Source: Tiliqua scincoides
Taxonomy: Eukaryota; Chordata; Lepidosauria; Squamata; Scincidae
NCBI RefSeq assembly: GCF_035046505.1
Contig: NC_089829.1
Span: 5,068,001-5,132,000 of the forward strand
Reading direction: 5' to 3'
DNA length: 64,000 nt
A model generated the notes under the pieces. It was not told the origin of the DNA and made no database searches. It worked only from the letters and a program-made list of their open reading frames with translations. Shown here one piece after another: positions 1 to 12,500 of the stretch. The translations under genes were made by a program, and so were the position numbers. Each line of letters starts with the position of its first letter. The first letter of the stretch is position 1.

Positions 1-151
1 TTTCCACTGCAGTGCTGTTTCCATGCATACACAAAACAAGGGATGCATGGCGGGAGCAGCACTATTCCAACCCCTGTGTCTCTAGACACCAGGTGGTGCA
101 GGCTGGATCCAGATGTTCCCTCCTCTGCCTCCAGGAATTGAGCAGTCTTGT

Positions 152-172
152 TCACACACACACACACACACA
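152..172. repeat. (CA)n microsatellite
   Basis: About ten uninterrupted CA units in the intron upstream of the first visible SLC2A5-like exon. Nothing else in 1-551 can be supported; the short first coding exon expected for this family was not found there and probably lies before the window. Confidence 0.9.
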
Positions 173-551
173 TACACTCATCTCCATCACCTTGGCCTTC
201 CACCCCCACTAGCCTTTGCTACTGTGCTTAAAAGGTTTCTGGGGGGGAACGGCAACATAATCTGGCTCAAACCAAGAGGGGAGTCACAAGGTGGGGATTG
301 TGGATTTTCTTGGGGGACTCCCCACCTTAAATGTGAGCACCGTCTCCCTGTGGTTTACAGCACTCACTTGCCATCCTTTCACAGCCTCAGATAGCCTAAC
401 CCGACGACAGGGGAAGGTTGACTTGGAAAGGAAAACTTTACTTGGTGTATGCTCAGAGGCACTCTTCTCTTCATTACAGCTGGACTCAAACGGAGCCCCG
501 CTGAAGTCTCCCTTCTTAATAGGACTTCTCTTTTTCTTTCCCATCTCGCAG

Positions 552-3500
552 ATGACTGTAGTGCTTGCCCTGGTGACTTTGATTGCGGCTTTTGGGTCAT
601 CTTTCCAATATGGGTACAATGTCTCGGTTATCAACTCTCCAGCTTCAGTAAGTCGGGAATGGAGTTGGGTAACTCCTTTTTGTACGTGCACTTTTCACAT
701 CTACCAGGGCCAAAGACTGGGAGCATGCACATGCTGCAAGGATATGGACAGGTGCAGCCCAAGCACGGAGTGGGGGGGGAGTGCACATTTTCCAGGAACC
801 CAGCACTTAATCTACCAGTACACTCTGGCCTCATGGTCAAAGCAGATCACATTAGCCTGGATGGACCAGCGTATCAGACTGAGGCAGTTTCATGTGCATC
901 ACTGAGGCTGCAAAACTGTGTGCACTTACTGGGCATAAACCCAGTGAGCCTTGCTTCTGAGCACACTTGCATAATTGTGAGCTGCAAGCTTCCTTAGGGA
1001 ACCACAAGCAACAGTCACCCCTGGTATTACTGCCATTGTCGCTTAATTGCTAAGAAGCCTCTTGTGCATGTTTGCAGTTCATGAAGGTTTTTTACAATGA
1101 GACTTACGAAAAGAGGTATGGGGAGTACTTGGACGACGACTTGGAGAGAATCCTCTGGTCTCTCACCGTGTCCTTCTTCCCGCTTGGAGGCTTCTTCGGC
1201 TCGCTGATGGTTGGTCCCATGGTGAACCGCTGTGGCAGGTAAGAAAACATGAATTTGCATGCGCTGCAAATGATTGCCACAGTCTCAGACTGCCCGCGTG
1301 CACATTTGTCGAGGGTTGGTCATCCCTAGGCTCTGCTGCAAACATCTCTGGTTTGGCAACAGCCAACCTGCCCTTGACCTGCAAAGGAGAGGGGTGAGGT
1401 TAAGCAGAAAGGAGCTTTTCTGCTCCTTGCTTGTCTCCATGAGGTCCTCACCCAGTAGGGAAGACCGTCCTGGGGAAGCCAACACCACCTCGCCAGAGCT
1501 GGTCCCTCAAAGGCACATCCTTCTCACATGCTCCAGTTCCTACAACAGGCTTGTTGTTGAAGTGCTCCAAACACATCGTGGAGGCCTGTGTAGTCCATTC
1601 AAGTCTAGTGCCCCAGCAGCCCCGGATCGTGCCCACACATCGCTCTCTGCAGGCTGTTTCTCTGCATACACTGCCCTTGTTCCGTGGCTCTTGGTCTCTT
1701 ATTGTCCTGACTTGGAAGCTGTAGTTCTGGGGCAGACCGTCAACTTTCGATAACCACTTTCAGAGCATGTTCTGACACAGCCTGTGATCCTCCCTCCCCT
1801 CCTTTTCTCATTTCGCAGAAAGGGCACCTTGTTGATCAACAATGTCTTCTCCATCATCCCCGCCATCCTGATGGGATGCTCCAAAGTGGCCAAGACCTTT
1901 GAAGTGATCATTGTTTGCCGCATCATCATCGGGATATGCGCAGGTAGATCAGGTGCATGGAGGGGAAGGGTGTGTAGCTGACTGGTGAGGAATGTACTTT
2001 GCATGGAGAATGGTGAGCTCCCAGCATCCATAGCAGTATAATTCAGGGATGCTCTGGGAGTACTCAGTTCTGGCACTGAAAGAGTAATGGGTATGAGAAA
2101 GAGAGCTAGAAGCTTAGCAAGGTGTGTGGTTGGTGTGAGTTAGAACAGGCAAGAGAAAATATTTCTTTATTCAGCGTGTGGTTGGTCTGTGGAACTCCTT
2201 GCCACAGGATGTGGTGACAGCATCTGGCCTGGACACCTTTAAAAGGGGATTGGACAAGTTTCTGGAGGAAAAATCCATTACGGGGTACAAGCCATGATGT
2301 GTATGCGCAACCTCCTGATTTTAGAAATGGGTTATGTCAGAATGCCAGATGCAAGGGAGGGCACCAGGATGAGGTCTCTTGTTATCTGGTGTGCTCCCCG
2401 GGGCATTTGGTGGGCCGCTGTGAGATACAGGAAGCTGGACTAGATGGGCCTGTGGCCTGATCCAGTGGGGCTGTTCTTATGTTCTTAACTACAATTCCCA
2501 GGAAGCCTTGCAGGTCTCTTGTTATCTGGTGTGCTCCCTGGGGCATTTGGTGGGCCGCTGTGAGATACAGGAAGCTGGACTAGATGGGCCTATGGCCTGA
2601 TCCAGTGGGGCTGTTCTTATGTTCTTATGGTGATTCTGTTTTCATTCCTTGGGTTTCAGTCCTCTCATTTTGAAATCTAAGGATTTAGGAGGTTTGAGGA
2701 CTAGAAACTTAATTCTAAAAGAAACATAGGAAGTTAGCTTTTAATTATTTAAACCAGAGGTCCATCTAGTTATTATCAACCCAGGCTGGCTGTGACTCTC
2801 CAGTTTTTCAGGTAGGGGACTTTTCCAGTTCTACCAAGGGACTGAACCTTAAGTGTGTGCTCTCTCACTGATCTTATGGCCTCTCACCCCACATTGGCTC
2901 AGTCCCAGTGTGGTTGATTACTTGTGTGTGGGTGAGCCCGTCCTTCAATGTACACACTCCCTCACTCAGTATGCTGCATTTGAGGGCCAGACTGGCTCCA
3001 GGATCGGGCCTTGCGATGTCAACCCGCCCTAGTGCTTTATGGATTCTCAGCAACCTGTGCCACATCGACCAGCCCCTTTCTCCACCTGCTTCCCCTTGGT
3101 CATATCATGTTTCCCCTTGCTTATATCCTGCTTCTGTGTATCTTCACCTTTGCCTTAACTTCTCTTTCTAACCAGGCTTGTCTTCCAACGTTGTCCCCAT
3201 GTATCTTGGAGAGATGTCACCCAAACATCTTAGGGGTGCCGTGGGAGTGGTGCCACAGCTCTTCATCACCATTGGGATCCTGGCCGCTCAGATCTTGGGC
3301 ATGAGGATGATCCTGGGAAGCACTGAAGGTAAATGACCCCATCAGTGGCCTGTTGGTACTAGTGCCGAATCAAAGGTGCTGGTGATGAGCTGTAAAACCC
3401 TTCCCAACTTGGGACCTGCATGTGGGTCTGTCCACCCCTTGCATTCAGTACCTGGTGCCTTGCTGTTAGGGGTCTGGCTCTCTGGGATGCAGGACAGGGT

Positions 3501-6500
3501 CTTTTCCAGTGGCAGTGCCTGAACTGTGGCCCTCGCAGCTTGGGACGACCCAGGCCAATCCGCCACCTCTTGTGCACTCCTCAGCATCGATCTGTCTCCC
3601 CCACACCCGCCAGCATGCACCTCACTGTTGTCATCTTGCCCCCCAAAGTGGCTGGTGGGGAGGGTCCTGGGAGCAGAACTTCTCCACTCTGTTGTGCTTC
3701 TGAGATTTGCTCAGCGTCTTTCAGATTCTGCCACAAGCTGCCTTGGAGCGGGACCGAAAGGCTGGCTATCAACACTGCAGAATGAAACCCATTGCTGGGT
3801 TTTGTGTAACCAGACAGGGCAGCAGTCAAAGGAGGAACAACCCCTCTCTCCTTGCAGGTTGGCCAGTACTCCTGGGCCTGACCGGGGTTCCTGCAGCACT
3901 GCAGCTCCTCCTGCTGCCCTTGTTCCCTGAGAGTCCGAGGTACCTGCTGATCCAGAAAGGAGACGAAGAGGGAGCCAGAGCAGGTATTGTGCTTGCTCTA
4001 CTACGTTCCCAGTTTCAAGCCTCTCTTCCCACCCTGTTCCCAGAAGAACCACAAGGCAGGGCTGGGAAAATCCCCTGCCCCAATTGGAGCAGGGGACTGA
4101 CTCGGCATGTGGCAGTCGCATCTTGCCTGCTGGGCCCTGTCGTCGCAAACTTCTCCCCTAACCAGTGACCTCGGCCGGGCAGGACATGCCACTGGGTCAC
4201 CATGGGCAAGGACTGGCAGCCACACTGTGCAGGACCACCAATGGTTGAAAAGTGTTGGGTTGCAGATGGTGCTGAACACCTTCCCAACTGGGTTGAACAC
4301 AGAATGTCATTCATCATACCTGCCTGCTTCATTGCTTCCGGTTTTCTTCTGTGGGGATCCTGGTGCCTGGTGGGGCTCGGGCATAGGGCGTTCCACAAGG
4401 ATCCCTGGGGCAGAAGGCCCAGCTGCCAGTCTGGCTTCTCTTTCTCAAGAGCAGGGGTGCCCAAACCCTGGCCCTGGGGCCACATGCGGCCCTCGAGGCC
4501 TCTCAATGCAGCCCTCAGGGAGCCCCCAGTCTCCAATGAGCCTCTGGAAATTTGTTGGAACCCGCACTGGCCCAACACAGCTGCTCTCAGCGTGAGGGCG
4601 ACTGTTTGACCTCTTTGCGTGAGCTGTGGGTTGAGGCTTCCTCCACTACTTGCTGTTTCACATCTGTGATGCAGTAGCAGCAGCAAAGGAAAGGCCAGCC
4701 TTACTTTGTGCAAGGTCTTTTTAGGCCTTGAACTATTGCAAGACCTTTATTCATTCATGTAAGTCAGGGCTGTCCAAAGTTTTTGGCAGGGGGGCACATC
4801 AGCTCTCTGACACTGTTTCGGGGGCCGGGGAAAAAAAAGAATTAATTTACATTGAAAATTTGAATAAATTTACATAAGTTTTCATAAATGAATATATTAA
4901 AGATGAACTTATATGAATGAATGAAGGTCTTGCAATAGCTCAAGGTCTATAAAAGGCCTTGCACAAAGCAAGGCTGGCCTTTCATTTGCTGCTGCTACTG
5001 CATCACAGATGTGAAAGAGCAAGCAGTGGAGGTAGCTCTCATCCCACACCTCACACGAGAGGTCAAACAGTCACCCTCACGCTGAGAGAAGTTGCATTGG
5101 GCCAGTGCAGGCTTCAACAAATCTCCGGAGGGCCAGAGGCTCATTGGAGACTGGGGGCTCCCTGAGGGCCGCATTGAGAGGCCGCGAGGGCCGCAAGTGG
5201 CCCCCGGGCCGGGGTTTGGGCACCCCTGATGTAAGTTCATCTTTAATATATTCATTTATGTAAACTTATGTAAATGTATTCAAATTTTAAACGTAAATTA
5301 ATTCTTTTTTCCCCCGGCCCCTGACACAGTGTCAGAGAGATGATGTGGCCCTCCTGCCAAAAACTTTGGACACCCCTGATCTAGAGTGTCCAGCGGTCTT
5401 GGTTGGGCTGGCCTCAGACTGCCATGTGGGGGGGGGGTTGACAGCACCCTGGTCCCCCACTCAGGCTTGAGGCAGGCTTCTTGGGTCACTGGTAGGAAGG
5501 CTGGAGCTCCAGCCTTCTACCTCCCCTCAGCCTCGTCTCTCCAGACTGACTGTCATCATGGGCTGGCCCGACCTTAAGAAGCCCCAGAGCTCCTCTTCCT
5601 AACCCCGCCTCTTCCTGGCTTGGCAGGTCTAAAAGGGCCAGTGTCCGGCCCCAGGCTTGGGTTCTGGAAAGGGGTTTCCCGGTGCCCGTGGGGGGGATCA
5701 ATCCCCCTGAAGGACCCTCCTCCGCCGCTGGCTTGCACCCCCTGCCAGGCCGCCCCTTTCCCGCCCTTTTGGGTATCCGGGACCAGCGGCGAGCGTCGCT
5801 GCCCACTGACGTCATCAGGCGGGGAAGACTGAGTTCACCAGGCAGTCCGGCAGGCTGTCCTCCACAGCCGGCCGCCTGGTTGTCGCTGCGGGGACGCGCC
5901 TCCGCCGTGGCTGGTTCACTGTCTCCTGGCCCGAGCAGAGGGTCGCCCTTCTGCCAGGTGCAGGCTTGCCCAATCCTGAGTGGTGGGATCAGCATTGCAG
6001 AGGGTGGGAAGGGATCTCCACCCGTCCCGGGGGGAAAGGGGGTTCCGTGACTGGGGGCTGCTCCCCTCTAGAGGTAAGTAAGGGGCCCCGGGGAAAGTCG
6101 CCCCCCTGACATCTTCTTTTCTGGCCATCCAGCTCTGAAGAGGCTGAGAGGAAGGGATGAAGTGGAGGACGAGATGGAAGAGATGCGGGAGGAGGACCTG
6201 GCTGAGAAAGCGGAAGGGCGAATGTCCTTGCTCACGCTTTTCACCTACCGAGGTCTCCGGTGGCAGCTGATCTCTATCATTGTGATGATGATGGGCCAGC
6301 AGCTCTCTGGGGTGAATGCGGTAAGTTAATTACAGTCCTGAATAACTGGTTGTGAGGCATTTAAGAATTATTGACCAGCCAGGGCTTAACTCAAGACATT
6401 GCGCTGCCTGAGACAATAAATCAAATGCTGCTTTCTGCCTCCCCCCCCCCATCCACCACTGCCCTCCTTTTCCCACTCTGAATTTGAAAATAAAGAATGG

Positions 6501-9500
6501 AGTGGAGGAGTAAGTGTGTGTCTGAGGAACAATGAGTAAAGAGTGTATGAGGAAGGATGAGTAAAGAAAATATTTCTTTACTCAGCGTGTGGTTGGTCTG
6601 TGGAACTCCTTGCTGCAGGATGTGGTGATGGCATCTGGCCTGGACGCCTTTAAAAGGAATTGGACATGTTTCTGGAGGAAAAATCCATTACGGGTTACAA
6701 GCCATGATGTGTATGGGCAACCTCCTGATTTTAGAAATGGGCTATGTCAGAATGCCAGATAAAAGGGAGGGCACCAGGATGAGGTCTGTTGTTATCTGGT
6801 GTGCTCCCTGGGGCATTTGGTGGCTGCTGTGAGATACAGGAGGCTGGACTAGATGGGCCTATGGCCTGATCCAGTGGGGCTGTTCTTATGTTACTATGTG
6901 TGGAGGAGAAGAGACTGGTGGGCTAGAATGTCTCTATCTGACAGAGATGTTCTAGCCCACCACTCTTCTTCACATTTCCTCTTCCTTTTTTTGCATCCAG
7001 TGAATGGGGGGAGAGGCAGGTGGGAAGATGGAGGCACTGACTTATGGAGGGGCTGACTGGCAACCTATTGCCTTACTTCTGGGTATGGCTGAAGAACTGC
7101 TTTGATCCAACCACAGGTCTACTACTATGCTGACCAAATCTATGCGAAAGCAGGAGTGGAGGAGAACGATGTGCAGTTTGTCACCGCCGGGACAGGCGCC
7201 GTCAACGTTGTCATGACTTTGCTCGCGGTATTACTACAACTTATTTACCTGCTTTAATTTCACATCCCCACTTATGGTCCCAAAAGGCCACACATGTATG
7301 CGCACACACAAACACTCAGAAATTATGACAGCCTAGGATGAAACAGTATACAGCCATAAAACCATTTGGAATATATACTGGCACAGTGGTTCTCACACAT
7401 TTAACACTGGGACCCACTTTTTAGAATGATAATCCACTGAATTATTCCAGGACCCACTGGAAGTGATGTCATGACTGGAAGTGACATCATCAAGCAGGAA
7501 AAGTTCCTCCTGTTACGGGCTGTTCTATGAACAATTCTAGGCTAGAACAATTCCAGGCTGTAATCTAGAACATTCTAGAATTCTGAACATTCTGGAATTC
7601 TAGAATAATTCCAGGCTGTAATCCTACCCACACTTACCCAGGAGTAAGTCCCAGTTACTATCATTGTTCAAAGAATATAAATAGTAGCTTGTTAAAAGTA
7701 CAAGTCTGTAACATTTCCCCAAATGCATTCACGTCCCGTGGTAGCATCAAGTCTAATGTATTCAAAATGAAATATTGAAATGAATGAGGACCCACCTGAA
7801 ATTGGCTCATGACCCACCTAGTAGGTCAGGACCCACAGTTTGAGAAACACTGTAGCAGCAAACAGTAGACGATGATCAGCATAGTTGTAATGGAAACAGT
7901 GGAGTGTTGGCATCCAGAAGCTTTATTTATTTATTGTGGACATATGTGCCCCGTCTTTCCATTCCTAAAATAATACCTGAGGCAGATTACGGAATAAAAG
8001 CTGTTTTATTCTCTTTTACCTGTTTGTAAGAGAGGTTCATTACTTCAGGAATTACTGCAGTTAACAGAGTGATGAAAACAGCTTCCTTGCAGAATCGGGT
8101 TTTCATGCCTGCTCAAGGATGAGCAGTGGGGAGTGAATAGAAGGTAAATAAGTGGCCCAGTAGCAGATCACCTCCTTCACAGGTAGAAGGTTCCAGGTTC
8201 AGATTCAGTCTCTGAGAGCATCTCCAGGTATGGCTGGGAAAGACCTCTGTCAAAAACCTTGGAGAGCCACTGCCAGTCAGAATAGACAGCACTAGAAGAG
8301 TTAGACCAAACTATCTGACCCAGTTGGAGGCAGCTTTATAAGCTTTGGTGACTGGACCAGGAGGGCCTCAGTATGGAAGGGACACATGGTGCCACTGTGA
8401 AAAAGGCCCTCCCTCACCTGTTCACCCCTGTAGGTGGAGGGGACACAAAACAGGACATCGGGTGCAGACCAGGACACAGAATAACCACTCATTGGCTGGC
8501 AAAGTTGTAGGAAGCTGTGTTCCTCTGTGTCAGAGCCTTAATCCATCTAGTGTCGTCCACACTGACTGGCAGCAGCTCTTCAGGGTTTCAGGCGAGGGTT
8601 TTCTCAACCCTACCTGGAGATACTGCCAAGAATTGAACCCAGTGGATTCTGATTTCAGTTGAATCCCCAATATGGCCCTTCAGATAGCCTGCCTCCCGAA
8701 TTGTTTGCCAATTATTATTTATAAATATAGTTATTAAGAACATTTATATACTGCTTTTCATCAACAAAATTCAAGCAGTTTCCACAGTAAAAGGAACAAA
8801 ACAATGTCTCCCCCCTGCAAAGGAGCTGACCTCTTAAAAGCGGCACCAGCAAGAGCCACTGGGAGGGGAAGCTACCCTGAGTTGGGGAGGGGCAATTGCT
8901 CTCTCCTCCCCCAGAGTAGAAGAGAACCGTCATTTGAAAAGGTACCTCTTTCCCCAGTTAGCAGGATGCTATTTAGATGCTGTGCAATACACTTGTACAG
9001 GGCTGAGTTTGCGCACACACCAAAAACACGTGTCTGCTTCTTCTACCCCTTCTAGGTGTTTATTGTAGAGGCTTTGGGCCGAAGAGTTTTATTGCTGGCC
9101 GGATTTGGGATCTGTTGCGTGGCCTGTGCTGTTCTCACCGTGGCTCTCAATCTCAAGGTCTGCAGCTCAGCCCCTTGCCCAGGGAAGCATGGTGGGAGGG
9201 GACTGGTATCAATCACATAAGAAGTTCCGCAGCCAAATTGCAGGTGTTGACAGCCATGCGGATGCTGACTGTGGCCGGCCAGAGCCAGGGCCGTTTATAC
9301 TGTCCCAGGCCAGGAATGTCTTCAGTGTTTTTTCATACCATCAGTAGCCCTTTCCATGGCTTTGATGCACAATCAGCAGGCTTGATTTGTCCTGGCCTTA
9401 TGCGATGATGAATTTGCAAGAACAGATCTGTTAACTCTGGGTGTATTCATGCCATGAAGGAGCAGATAAAAACAAGTGTGTTCCTTCTACCTTTACAGAG

Positions 9501-12500
9501 GAGTTTTTACTTTAAGAAAAACCAGCTTGCCCAGCATACCTGTCCCAACAGCTGGAAATGTTCCGGGTGTTTCTTTGCCCTTGTGATCCTACCACTTGCT
9601 ACTCACCTTTTTGAATCCAAAGTCCTCCCGGCCTTTAGATTCTCTTTCTCTCTCAACCCTGCCTGACTGCTTGTCATGAAGGTGGAATGAGATCAGAATT
9701 GTAAAGCACATTGTACAGGCAAAATGAGAGGGGGCTGAACAAGATGAGACAAGGGGAGCTGTGTTTGTTCATTCACAAGTCTGTCCTGTTCATGTGTAAA
9801 ATAGAGTGGAATGAGGTGGGGTCTACTCAGGCTTGTGGTATCATTTCCCCACCTATGCAAGTCTGAACAGTGGCTTTCAGCTAGTGTGCTGTGGCACATT
9901 GGTGTGCTGCAAAAGTCTGCAGGTGTGCTGCAGGACTTTGCAGCATAGCAGCTGAAAACTCTTCCAGGTTCTGTGGCTCTGCCAGTTGAGGAAGAGGGGC
10001 AGACAATTCATGACTATGGATAGTTACCCCAGAAACAGAGCCATAGAACCTGGAAGAATCTCCCAGAAGTCATTATTATATATCATAAACGGCAAGGACC
10101 ATAGAGCAGGTCATAGAGCTCAGTGTGCCATGAGAACAAAAACATCAAAAATTGCTGTCTCAGAAGATTAGATCATAACAGTGCAATGCTGGCCTGAAAT
10201 AAGCTGGCAGTGCAAACTTAAGTAAGGACGCAATCCTTAAGTAAGGCCAGCCTTACAGCATGTTTGCGCCTCCTCGGGAGGAAAAACCAGGGCCGGCGCT
10301 CCAAGAAGCACCAGCCTGCGGAGGCTGATGGAAGCCTCCGTGCCAGCTTCCTCCCAGCCCTTTGTGTCAGCTCCCAACTCGAGGACAAAAGGTGGGCGTG
10401 GGGGAGGCAAGTAGGAGGAGGGAGAAAGGTGTTCCTGTTATCCCCCTTACCTCTGGCTGAGTTGCTTATGGCCACTATCCTGCGCTGGATACAGTGCAAG
10501 CCTCCTGCTTGCCTGTTCCAGTGCAGGATAGGATTGCGCCCTAAGTCTACTCAGAAGTAAGCCCCACGGAGGTCAGCAGGTCTTGCTCCCATGTAAGCTG
10601 GCATAGCTCAGTTCCATGGCTCCCTAGAATTATTTTAGAATTTACTCTTTCTAGATTTCATCCCAGTCCACCCGTTAACGGGCTGATCAGGAATTAAGGT
10701 GACCAGAGGGAAAGGGAAGAGTTTGATTGACACGCTTGTTGCATATTGGTGCCTCCACTCTGAGAATGACCCTAACAGAAATCAATCGCCCAACAGGACA
10801 TTGCAGGAATGCCCTACCTCAGCATAGCCTGTGTCATCAGCTACGTCATCGGGCATGCCATCGGCGCGAGTAAGTGATCACATGGCCACTCTGGCCCCAT
10901 TTGCTCACAAAAACTGGAGAGATTATTTATGTTTGCCTGGTTGATGTATTCAGCTATATTTAGGGCTGTTCTGTGGCATGGCTGCAGAATTCAGCTTCCT
11001 GAGAAATTTCAGCTCTGTTTTAAAAGTCCGCACAAGTTTCTAGCCCTCACTGAGGACCTTGGCTGGTGAAATCTGAGGGAGGACGGGTAAGTCTGAGTCA
11101 GCACAAGGTCATTTGGGAGTCTTGGACATACCACTGTGGCAAAGGTTTTCTTACTCTCTCTTTTCCTCCTCCCAGGCCCGATTCCAAGCGTGATGATTAT
11201 AGAGATGTTCCTTCAGTCCTCCCGTCCTGCAGCATTCATGGTGGGGGGCTCAGTTCACTGGCTTTCCAACTTCACAGTGGGCTTAGTTTTCCCTTTTATG
11301 GAGGTAAGGAATATCTAGATTTGTAACACCGTTATTTTTTTTCCCCCATGGGGCACTTAATGCTGTTCCCTTAAACCAGTGGTTCTCAAATTGGGGAGTT
11401 GTGACCCACCAGTTCGTGTAAAGGTTCCCCCATCCCTTTAAGGGGAAGGGGAGAAGCAGGGAAACAATCTCCGTATTGGGGGGGGCGAGGGGGGGTGCTT
11501 TGGACTAACCTTAGGTAGACAGGGCTGCAGCAGGCTGTAGGAGGTGTGGGGAGCTCTGCGCAGCCCTCCACAGCGCTCCCTGAGGCTTGGTACATTCGGA
11601 AAAAGCGGGTGCAAAGCACTTCCATTTTGCCTGAGGGCTCCCCGCGCCTCCTGCAACCTGCTGCAGCCCTGCCTACATAATGTGAGTGAAAAGCAACCCC
11701 CCTCGAACCCCCATACAGATACGATACTGGGGATCGCTTCCCTGCCCTAGCCTCTCCCCCACAAGAACTTACTGAGAAAGTCAAGCTCCCTCAAAGTTTG
11801 AGACCCACTGCCTTGAACATCTAAGCCAGGGGTGCCCAAACCCCGGCCCGGGGGCCACATGCGGCCCACGAGGCCTCTCAATGCGGCCCTCAGGGAGCCC
11901 CCAGTCTCCAATGAGCCTCTGGCCCTCCAGAGAGTTTTTGGAGCCCGCACTGGTCCAATGCAACTGCTCTCAGCATGAGGGTGACTGTACAACCTCTTGC
12001 GTGAGCTATGGGCCAAGGGCTCCCTCCACTGCTTGCTGTTTCACGTCAGTGATGCAGTAGCGACAGCAAAGGAAAGGCCAGCCTTGCTTTGTGCAAGGCC
12101 TTTTATAGGCCTCGAGCTATTGCAAGACCTTCATTCATTCATACAAGTTCATCTTTAATATATTCATTTATGTAAATTTATTCAAATTTGAAATGTAAAT
12201 TAATTTGGCCCCCGGCACAATGTCAGAGAGATGGTGTGGCCCTCCTGCCAAAAACTTTGGACACCCCTGATCTAAGCCATTGCTTAGCAAATTACATTTT
12301 CTTTCTGTACGGCCACCACCCACTGACTTGATAACTCACACTGTGTGCAACAGGAGAGTCTCAGAAGCCCCAGTGCACACACCAAAGTTGATCAGGGTTG
12401 CAGGTAAACCAGCCAGTTCTGCAGTCACTCCAATGGGCAGATAAGGGACACCGTCTGCACCTGAGCTGTGTTTAAAAGCTGAGGATTAAAAAAAAAACAG

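Noticed and set aside
552-554. ATG at 552 as the true start of the SLC2A5-like protein
   Set aside because: It directly follows a splice acceptor (CTCGCAG) in phase 0, and the family's N-terminal ~12 residues are encoded by a separate upstream exon.
4015-4713. 232-codon minus-strand frame
   Set aside because: Runs through an SLC2A5 intron and the GC-rich end of a hAT element; no family motif, and it is antisense to a well-supported gene.
5486-5995. 169-codon minus-strand frame
   Set aside because: Lies in a GC-rich block where stop codons are rare; composition is Pro/Gly/Arg-rich without recognisable domains.
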